From Gemmata sp. (GTDB lineage: Bacteria > Planctomycetota > Planctomycetia > Gemmatales > Gemmataceae): 38,356 bases of DNA. The stretch is from the NCBI GenBank assembly GCA_025055115.1, contig JANWYJ010000009.1, positions 1 through 38,356 on the forward strand, in the 5' to 3' direction. Made by a program: the position numbers and the translations under genes. Shown in pieces: positions 32,976 to 38,356 of the stretch (its first letter is position 1; each line of letters opens with the position of its first letter). The notes under the pieces were generated by a model. That model saw nothing but the letters and a program-made list of their open reading frames with translations, had not been told where the DNA came from and did no database searches.

Positions 32976-33341
32976 TCACCACCGCCGGCCCAGATGGAAG
33001 GGGTGCGGCGTGACCCAGCCGTAGTTGTAACCGTAGTTGTAGAAAGGAGTTACCAACGGGCTGACCGTGCCGGAGCCAATGCTGAAACTCCAGGTGGGCC
33101 GAACCACGGTCAAGCCGAAGGTGTTGTAATTCCAACCCCACGCCGGTTGCAGCACGGGGGGGCATACCGGCGCTATCGGGACCACCGGGGTCAGCGGAAC
33201 AATCGGTGAGACGCGATAAAAGTTGTATTGGGAAAAGCCCCCCGTGGGCACTACAACCACAGGACCCGGCTGTGCCGACGCGGTGCCAACCGAGAGGGCT
33301 ATCACCGCCATTGCCGTCCCAGAAAGCGTTGCCATTCTCAT
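32976..33341 (-). CDS. Secreted Tyr/Pro-rich small protein
   Basis: Predicted 121-residue protein. GAGGAG about 8 nt before the ATG at 33341 fixes the start and gives a clean signal peptide (about 1-24, ending GTASA-QP). The mature part is rich in Pro, Val, Tyr, Asn and Gly, with strings such as PIVPLTPVVPIAPV and FYNYGYNYGW, and has no recognised domain. This is consistent with an exported structural or surface protein. The longer upstream frame is antisense-like and crosses repeats. It is convergent with the EF-hand gene; the repeat array lies between. Confidence 0.75.
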   Translation of the reverse strand: MRMATLSGTAMAVIALSVGTASAQPGPVVVVPTGGFSQYNFYRVSPIVPLTPVVPIAPVCPPVLQPAWGWNYNTFGLTVVRPTWSFSIGSGTVSPLVTPFYNYGYNYGWVTPHPFHLGRRW

Positions 33342-33461
33342 GAAGTGTCTCCTCGAAGTGGAAGTGAGCGGGTGGTGCAGCGGCCTTCGTCGCACATCAC
33401 TCACAGCACAAACGCTCGCGGCGGTCGAGCTTGCGCCGCACCACCGAGGGGATTCCAGCAC

Positions 33462-33633
33462 CCCCCCGCCAAGCCGACTGTTCCTCTCGGCCGACCAGAT
33501 AATTTGACGTCGCCATTGTGGCTGAAGCCAACTAACCCCCCGCCAAGCCGACTGTTCCCCTCGGCCGACCAGATAGCACATAACATGTCAAGCGTGATTT
33601 CAGCACCCCCTCCGCCGATCCGACTGTTCCCCG
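33462..33633. repeat. Three-copy CRISPR-like array, 74/72-bp periods
   Basis: Copies at 33462-33501 and 33536-33575 are identical at 39 of 40 positions (CCCCCCGCCAAGCCGACTGT start, CGACCAGATA end). A third, partial copy from 33608 keeps 23 of the first 26 positions. Spacers are 34 and about 32 bp and unrelated. The array is downstream of the sigma-like gene read from the right. Confidence 0.9.
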
Positions 33634-33641
33634 GGGATTGC

Positions 33642-33806
33642 GACGAACTTCGCAGCGCAACCCGTCAGGCCGCGGCCCAGGCCCTGCTCGACCCTTGCGC
33701 GCAAGCAATGAGAGTGGTGACGAACTTCTTGGACTTAGAGTGGTGACGAACTTCTTGGACTTAGAGTGGTGACGAACTTCGCAGCGCGGCCGGTGAGGCC
33801 GCGGCG
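33642..33806. repeat. 26-bp triple tandem inside a 36-bp pair
   Basis: GACGAACTTCGCAGCGC opens 36-bp copies at 33642-33677 and 33771-33806 (31 of 36 match). Between them, AGAGTGGTGACGAACTTC heads a 26-bp unit at 33711, 33737 and 33763, the third truncated where it merges with the outer repeat. This suggests successive duplications of the same stretch. Confidence 0.88.
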
Positions 33807-33852
33807 GAACGGGCCTCCCGCCGCCCCTTCGTGGAGACACTTTGGCCACTTT

Positions 33853-34467
33853 CTAGGAGCGGACACCCAAGGCGTGCTGGAGTTTCTTGATCGCTTTGTA
33901 TTTTTCGTCGCTGACCCGTTCGACCGTAGTTCCCAGTTCCGCGGCAATCTCGGGAACCGGCCAACCGTCGGCGGTCAATTCCAGAATGCGGCGCTGCCGG
34001 GGGCTGAGGTGAGCGGCGGCCGCTTGGGCGACCACTTCGCGGTCGTCGCGGAGTGTGTTGGCTACGACGGTCCGTTCGGGTAGGTCCGGCGTTAAACTGC
34101 TGAACTTCCGCGCCCGTTGCGTGCGTTTCTTGACCGCGTCGATAGCGCGGAGAAATTCGCGGCGTTCGGCGGTTTCGCGATCGTGCAACACACTGTCCCA
34201 TTTGTCGGCATCGACCCGTTCAAGCAGGCGAACAAAGACCGCTTGCGTGCAGTCGGACCAGCGATCCGCTGGCAGGCGCGCGTTCCGCCAGCAGGTTTGA
34301 CAGTATTTGGTGATGTCGGCCACCGCCTTGGGGGTGGGGGTGGGGCTGGTTTTGCCGGCAACGGCGGCTTTGGCCGGAGTGGCGGCTAGCGCCGTGCCCA
34401 GAACCACCGCGACCATCACCTGGCGTGAGGAGCGTTGCGAAGGCAGATAACGGGTCATGCGATTCAC
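33853..34467 (-). CDS. Sigma-70-like protein with N-terminal export signal
   Basis: Predicted 204-residue protein that looks like an ECF-type sigma factor attached to a signal peptide or anchor. The C-terminal part (about 154-200, LSPRQRRILELTADGWPVPEIAAELG) is a sigma region 4/LuxR-like helix-turn-helix. A region 2-like segment is at about 50-85 (DITKYCQTCW, then DCTQAVFVRLLERV). The N terminus is basic (RYLPSQRSSR), then hydrophobic (about 17-29), then TPAKAA, an AxA-type cleavage site. AAGGA 6 nt before GTG at 34467 supports this long start; a GTG near residue 49 would give a cytoplasmic form. Two small genes precede it on the same strand. Confidence 0.72.
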   Translation of the reverse strand: MNRMTRYLPSQRSSRQVMVAVVLGTALAATPAKAAVAGKTSPTPTPKAVADITKYCQTCWRNARLPADRWSDCTQAVFVRLLERVDADKWDSVLHDRETAERREFLRAIDAVKKRTQRARKFSSLTPDLPERTVVANTLRDDREVVAQAAAAHLSPRQRRILELTADGWPVPEIAAELGTTVERVSDEKYKAIKKLQHALGVRS

Positions 34468-34495
34468 GGGGAATCCTTCAGTGGGTCATTGCGAA

Positions 34496-34840
34496 CTACT
34501 GACCAAGCTCACCAGCTCGGCCGCGACAAACTAAGCCTTTCAAGACAACTCGTGAGCTACCAAAATCCCTCACGCTGGCCGGGTCGGCTGCAGCGGCAGG
34601 TTCGGCCTCTGTCATCTCTGCCGAGTAGCCGTGCGAGAATAATCGCGTGACCTGCCACCAATACCGCACGCCCTCGGGAGCTTGGGCATTGAGCCGATTC
34701 ACTTCGGCCTCGGCTAGCTCACGGCTGCGGACGATCTCTTTGACGATGACGGACACTTCGGGACCGGCATCCGAGCCGTGAAAGCCGTCGTGCCGTAGCA
34801 CCGCGTACACTTCCTCCTGCTCCCGATAAGCGCGACTCAT
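34496..34840 (-). CDS. Small uncharacterised protein, 114 aa
   Basis: Not assignable to a family. The N-terminal part (about 1-75) looks like a folded, cytoplasmic alpha/beta domain: REQEEVYAVLRHDGFH, PEVSVIVKEIVRSRELAEAEVNRLN and VRYWWQVTRLF. The remainder is Ala/Glu/Pro-rich and then read-through of a repeated sequence. The ATG at 34840 is preferred over a TTG nine codons upstream, but no strong ribosome site was seen for either. The last about 35 codons lie in a 110-bp segment also present at the end of the gene upstream, where an indel puts the stop earlier. It ends 28 bp before the sigma-like gene. Confidence 0.6.
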   Translation of the reverse strand: MSRAYREQEEVYAVLRHDGFHGSDAGPEVSVIVKEIVRSRELAEAEVNRLNAQAPEGVRYWWQVTRLFSHGYSAEMTEAEPAAAADPASVRDFGSSRVVLKGLVCRGRAGELGQ

Positions 34841-34978
34841 TGGTCGATTACTCGCTTTTTCGCCCAACGACCAAGCTCATCGGCCCGGCCGCGACACACC
34901 AACCCTACTGAGACGACCCGTGAGCTACTAGGAATCAGAAACCGCAGCCGGGTCCGGTGCAGCGCTTGGTTCGGCACC
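34501..34978. repeat. About 110-bp duplicated gene tail, 368 bp apart
   Basis: 34501-34609 and 34869-34978 align over their whole length at roughly three quarters identity with one 1-bp indel (both begin GACCAAGCTC and share CGTGAGCTAC and GGTTCGGC). Each covers the 3' end of a minus-strand gene and its downstream DNA, so one gene's tail was probably copied onto the other. Confidence 0.82.
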
Positions 34979-35155
34979 GGCTGGCCCACTGGGCCTAGCG
35001 GACGCCGCGTACAAACCACCCGACAGGACCGCCAGAAGTGCCCCAAGACCGCAGCCCGCCGCCTGCCATCCGCCCGTCAGCAGCGATAACGATACCACGA
35101 TTGACAGTGTACACCCCATGAGGCTGAGGAAACCCCACCCTTCGAGATGCGACAT
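34928..35155 (-). CDS. Small two-helix membrane protein, 75 aa
   Basis: Predicted 75-residue membrane protein with an excellent ribosome site (GGAGGAGG about 9 nt before the ATG). Two hydrophobic helices (about 8-27 and 31-51) are joined by a short GGW-containing loop; the tail is Pro/Ala-rich (EPSAAPDPAAVSDS). No family was recognised. It is first in a three-gene minus-strand run ending with the sigma-like gene. The tail shares a duplicated segment with the next gene. Confidence 0.7.
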   Translation of the reverse strand: MSHLEGWGFLSLMGCTLSIVVSLSLLTGGWQAAGCGLGALLAVLSGGLYAASARPSGPAGAEPSAAPDPAAVSDS

Positions 35156-35369
35156 ACGTTGATCCTCCTCCCGCTTGACTGAGCCTCCGCTCTAGTCTTC
35201 GCACGAACGCAGGCTCCCTTTGCTGCCCAACGGCGCATTATACCGACAGCGTTATGGGAGAATCTCGCCGAATCGCCGCGGAGAATACCGAAAAAGCGGG
35301 AAAATCTTTGCCCCAGAAGGCGATTGTTTCTTGAAGTTGTTGTGATTGAAGAAGTTACAGCGTTTTTCA

Positions 35370-35464
35370 TCCCAAGGCGCAACTATTTCCCGGGGCGTAA
35401 CTATATCCCAAGGTGTAACTATTTCCCGTTCCCGAGCCGGAACTATATCCCAAGGTGTTAGTAC
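35370..35464. repeat. 18-bp tandem array, about five units
   Basis: Units TCCCAAGGYGTAACTATW start at 35370, 35388, 35406, 35424 (this one expanded to 24 bp by an insertion) and 35448. It lies in the 384-bp gap between the small membrane protein gene and the end of the PVC-type gene. Nothing else was recognised in that gap except the pair at 35471. Confidence 0.85.
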
Positions 35465-35470
35465 TTCGAG

Positions 35471-35571
35471 TGCGGGGCTGGCTCGGGCGGGTGTTGGGCC
35501 GCCGATCCGTAATCACTGCCGATCGGCCTGTTCGGTATTTCATTGCGGGGTTGGCTCGGGCGGGCGTTGGG
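35471..35571. repeat. 28-bp pair copied from gene end, 73-bp period
   Basis: TGCGGGG-TGGCTCGGGCGGG occurs at 35471-35498 and 35544-35571. The right copy is the last coding stretch of the PVC-type gene (encoding PPEPTP); the left lies downstream of it. Similarity continues weakly upstream of the copies (about 40 bp in all). Confidence 0.83.
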
Positions 35572-38356
35572 TCAGCAAATAGGCCAAAAGATGGTACAAT
35601 TCCGCTTCTGGGATCGTATCGACGAAGTTAGCCGGCATCGCCGACAGCGAGGTTTCGCGGTTGCTTGCGATGTCGGACAGCGGGATGCGGCGTTCCTTGC
35701 CTTCGAGGTCGGCGACAACCAAAACTTGCCCTTCAACACGCAACAGGAGGGCGGTGAGCGTTTGTTCGTTGGTGAGTGTGATGACGCGGGCGCGGAACGC
35801 GGCATCGACATTGCGGTTGGGGTCGAGGATGTCTTCGAGCAACCGTTCGACCCCGCGAACGCCGATGCCATCGAGTTGGGGGGCGATTTTCCCGCCTTGC
35901 TCACCGATCTTGTGACAGGCGGCACAATGTTTGCTGAAGATTTTGGCCCCTTCGGCGACATCGGTTTTCGCCCGGGCAAAGCCGGTGATGCGGTCTTGGA
36001 TGGCTGCGGCGATCCGCTGGTCGGCGGGGGGGAGGTTTTGGGTCAGTGCCGCGACGCGTTTCTGCCAACCGTCCACATTTGTGGCTCGTAAGCGTTCGAG
36101 GATGGTCCGTTCTTGCAGGAGGCGCGCGGGGGCTTTGCCGGCCCGGACGGCCTCGAGGAGGACTTCCGCTCCCCCTTTGGTACTGGCGAAGCTAGTGGCA
36201 ATCGGTACGGCGATCCGATAGGGCACCGTGGCCAAGGCGTCGCGGGCGTCGAGCTGGGCGTCGGTGTAGTTGGACGCGGCACAGGCCAACAGCAGCCCGG
36301 TGCGAACACCTTCGGGGGTTGTGGTATCGGCCAATTGCCGGCGGATTGCCTTGACGGCCGTGGCGGGGGCATAGTGGAGTAGCACTTCAGCCGCCCCTAC
36401 GCGGACTTCGTCCAGGGCTTGGGTATGGCCCAGCCACTGCTCGAGCCGTTGCACGGCTGCGGGGCGGAGCTGGCGTTCCTGGGGCGCAGTCAGCGGCGGC
36501 AAGGCGTTCAGCAGACGGATGACCCAGCGTAGGGTGGGGACTTCGTCAGAGCGTGGTTCAGCTGCCAGAGCGGTTTCCGCTGCGCGCAGAAGAGTTTTCG
36601 TGCGTTCGGCGCTGAGGGGTTGGCCGCGCGCTTGCACGCCCCGCAGCGCTGCCACCAGGGCCTCGCTGTTGCGGTTCTGGAGCAGGGCAGCAAAGAGGGT
36701 GTCTTCATCCGCCGCGGTCCCGTAGCGGGCGATGTGTTCGGCGGTGGCGGTCCATTTGTCTGCAGGGAATGTTGGCGTGTTGATGCGGGTTGCCAGATAG
36801 TGCGCGGCTTGCGGATTCGCGATTGCCAGGGCGATGTCGACGAAGAGCGGTTCGGTGCTTTCCGGCCAGGTTTTCAGATCGCGCAAACTATTGCGCAGGG
36901 CCACCTTGATCGCATGGCGCAGGTGGGTGTCGGTGGGCAGGGCGGTGTTGAACAGCTTGACAAGTGGAGCGATGAAGTCGGGGTGAGGGTGAAGGATCAT
37001 CGCGTCCACGCAGGCCCGTGTTTCATGCACCGATGCCGCTGCGGCCAGCCGTTCGAGCAGGAAGCGGCGTTCATCGTCGCCCCAGCGGGTACGACTGGCG
37101 ACCATGCGGGTCAGATGGCCGGTGATCTGCTCGGGCTTCAGCCCAACACGCTGGGGCGACGTAACGACTTTCAGGATCGCCCGATAGTCGTCCATCGATG
37201 GGGGAGGGGTGCGGCGGCGGGCTTCTTCCATCCCCACCACCCAACCGAGAAACTCGGAAACCCGCTCGGGATGGGCCGCGAGCTTCTGGACCATGGGTTC
37301 GCCCCACTCCCCCTTCGGTCCTTGGCCGTGGGCGATACGGTGGAGCAGTTGATGCCCGGCGAGGAAGCGGACGGTGCGATTGGGGTGTAACAGATCGTCG
37401 AGCAGTTCGTCGGAGCTGGCCTTAGTGAAATCATTGCGGTGGAAGCGGGGATTGGGGGCTTGACCATCCCGACCCTTCCAGACGATACGCCAAATCCGGC
37501 CGCGGTCCTTGTCCCGGCGTGGGTCTCTCAAATCGACTTCATAATGACCAATGATCTTGTTGTAAAAGTCGGCCACATACAACGCGCCATCGGGGCCGAG
37601 TTGAAGATCGACCGGGCGGAACCACCGATCGGGGCTGACGAGGAAATCTGGCAGCTCCTTCGCCACTGGGCTGGCTCCGTGCCAGACGATGCGGTCGAAA
37701 TTGATGCGATTGGTCACCACATTGCCGACGAACATGGTTCCGCGGTACTCGGGGGGGAAGTGGTCGGCATCGTACCAGGTCACACCGCACAGACCGGTGC
37801 TGCCGTGGGCGTGCGCGGTGACGTGGGGGGCGAAGCCGAGACCATCGTGCGGTTTGGCGAAGCTCTGATACGTTGCCCCGGGGATCAGTTGCGTGATGGG
37901 TTTGGAATGACAATCGGCGGTGTAGAGATTGAACCACGGGTCGATGGTCATGCCGAAGGGGTTGACCTGTCCGCGGGTCCACACTTCGATTCGCGAACCG
38001 TCGGGCCGGAAGCGGAAGGTGTTGCCGCTATTCATCTTCACTTCGTGGCCATCGCGGCCTTTCACGGTGCTATCGTTGCGGAAACCGTGGCAGGCGTAGA
38101 CCCAGCCATCGGGCATCAGTGTGAACGAGTTGGTCATGCCGTGGGTGTCGTCAGAGCCGAAGCCGCGGAAGAGAACTTCCATCGTATCGGCCTTGCCGTC
38201 GCCGTTGGTGTCGGTGTAGAGGCGAATTTCCCCCACGCTGGAAACCAGTGCGGAGCGGCCGTCGGGTAGGGGGAGAAGGCCGATAGGAATGTTCAGGTCC
38301 GCCGCGAATGTCTGGATTTTCCGCGCTTTGCCGGTGTGCGGGTCGAAGTCGGAGAG
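35540..38356 (-). CDS. PVC-type haem-binding CxxCH protein (partial)
   Basis: The frame stays open to the right edge, so the start lies outside the window; 938 residues are visible. The N-terminal part is a beta-propeller like that of membrane-bound dehydrogenases or NHL proteins: GEIRLYTDTNGDGKAD, PDGWVYACHGF, NPFGMTIDPWFNLYTADC and LGPDGALYVADFYN. A long HEAT-like helical region follows. The C-terminal cytochrome c domain has the haem motif CAACH (35912-35926 on the minus strand) with GGKIAPQLDGIG after it, and ends PANFVDTIPEAELYHLLAYLL. Such proteins are typical of Planctomycetes and are thought to oxidise sugars or other substrates in the envelope. Substrate unknown. Confidence 0.93.
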   Translation of the reverse strand, partial: LSDFDPHTGKARKIQTFAADLNIPIGLLPLPDGRSALVSSVGEIRLYTDTNGDGKADTMEVLFRGFGSDDTHGMTNSFTLMPDGWVYACHGFRNDSTVKGRDGHEVKMNSGNTFRFRPDGSRIEVWTRGQVNPFGMTIDPWFNLYTADCHSKPITQLIPGATYQSFAKPHDGLGFAPHVTAHAHGSTGLCGVTWYDADHFPPEYRGTMFVGNVVTNRINFDRIVWHGASPVAKELPDFLVSPDRWFRPVDLQLGPDGALYVADFYNKIIGHYEVDLRDPRRDKDRGRIWRIVWKGRDGQAPNPRFHRNDFTKASSDELLDDLLHPNRTVRFLAGHQLLHRIAHGQGPKGEWGEPMVQKLAAHPERVSEFLGWVVGMEEARRRTPPPSMDDYRAILKVVTSPQRVGLKPEQITGHLTRMVASRTRWGDDERRFLLERLAAAASVHETRACVDAMILHPHPDFIAPLVKLFNTALPTDTHLRHAIKVALRNSLRDLKTWPESTEPLFVDIALAIANPQAAHYLATRINTPTFPADKWTATAEHIARYGTAADEDTLFAALLQNRNSEALVAALRGVQARGQPLSAERTKTLLRAAETALAAEPRSDEVPTLRWVIRLLNALPPLTAPQERQLRPAAVQRLEQWLGHTQALDEVRVGAAEVLLHYAPATAVKAIRRQLADTTTPEGVRTGLLLACAASNYTDAQLDARDALATVPYRIAVPIATSFASTKGGAEVLLEAVRAGKAPARLLQERTILERLRATNVDGWQKRVAALTQNLPPADQRIAAAIQDRITGFARAKTDVAEGAKIFSKHCAACHKIGEQGGKIAPQLDGIGVRGVERLLEDILDPNRNVDAAFRARVITLTNEQTLTALLLRVEGQVLVVADLEGKERRIPLSDIASNRETSLSAMPANFVDTIPEAELYHLLAYLLTQRPPEPTPQ

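Noticed and set aside
33462-33633. Calling this array a true CRISPR
   Set aside because: The repeat lacks CRISPR-like ends, the third copy is partial, and sister loci with other repeat sequences show the same geometry; it is kept as a repeat.
33642-33719. Counting GACGAACTTC at 33642 and 33719 as another 73-bp-class interval (77 bp)
   Set aside because: Only about 10 bp are shared, too short to count.

Overview
The window looks like chromosome from a planctomycete of the Gemmataceae type. The signs are two DUF1559 prepilin-like proteins with the [16 protein letters not shown] leader, a PVC-type haem-binding CxxCH dehydrogenase-like protein, ExbB/ExbD proteins with planctomycete-style partners, many secreted or anchored proteins of unknown role, high GC, and mostly leaderless-hairpin or weak intrinsic terminators. 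No phage, insertion sequence, tRNA, rRNA or cas gene was found.

Layout. 1-2.7 kb: two DUF1559 genes (minus). 3.3-4.2 kb: a UDP-glucuronate decarboxylase-type epimerase. 4.5-10.1 kb: an apparent operon of ExbB, two ExbD, a membrane protein built of two similar domains, and a TonB-like membrane helix fused to a terpenoid-cyclase-type toroid, probably one energised envelope complex. 10.8-12.2 kb: divergent uppP and a small NikL-like protein. 12.57-13.04 kb: RNase P RNA (rnpB), a gene with no ORF. 13.9-14.7 kb: convergent, overlapping ClpS-like and DJ-1/PfpI-like genes, both lacking key functional residues. 15.2-19.9 kb: an AsmA-like giant plus an LptF/LptG permease. 20.1-23.7 kb (minus): FKBP isomerase, methyltransferase coupled to a family 2 glycosyltransferase, and a small lipoprotein. 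24.0-31.5 kb: a TetR regulator, HlyD adaptor, ABC ATPase and two FtsX-type permeases, ending in a 58-residue membrane protein. 31.6-35.2 kb: an EF-hand protein, a secreted Tyr/Pro-rich protein, a sigma-factor-like protein carrying an export signal, and two small genes with duplicated tails. 35.5 kb to the right edge: the 3' part of a PVC-type CxxCH protein.

The most unusual signal is in the intergenic DNA. At least eleven separate gaps hold direct repeats of about 25-45 bp whose starts are 69-77 bp apart (14 hand-measured intervals: 72, 75, 72, 69, 73, 73, 73, 75, 73, 77, 75, 74, 72, 73). Each locus has its own repeat sequence, and the 28-40 bp between copies is unique. A second class is of tight tandem copies with periods of 15-53 bp. 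Nearly all lie just downstream of genes and some start inside the last codons of the gene. The geometry is that of CRISPR repeat-spacer-repeat units, and one locus (28625-28811) has three 37-bp repeats with CRISPR-like ends and two unique spacers. One explanation is off-target Cas1-Cas2-like insertion with target-site duplication; another is an unknown duplication mechanism. Both can be tested against a related genome.
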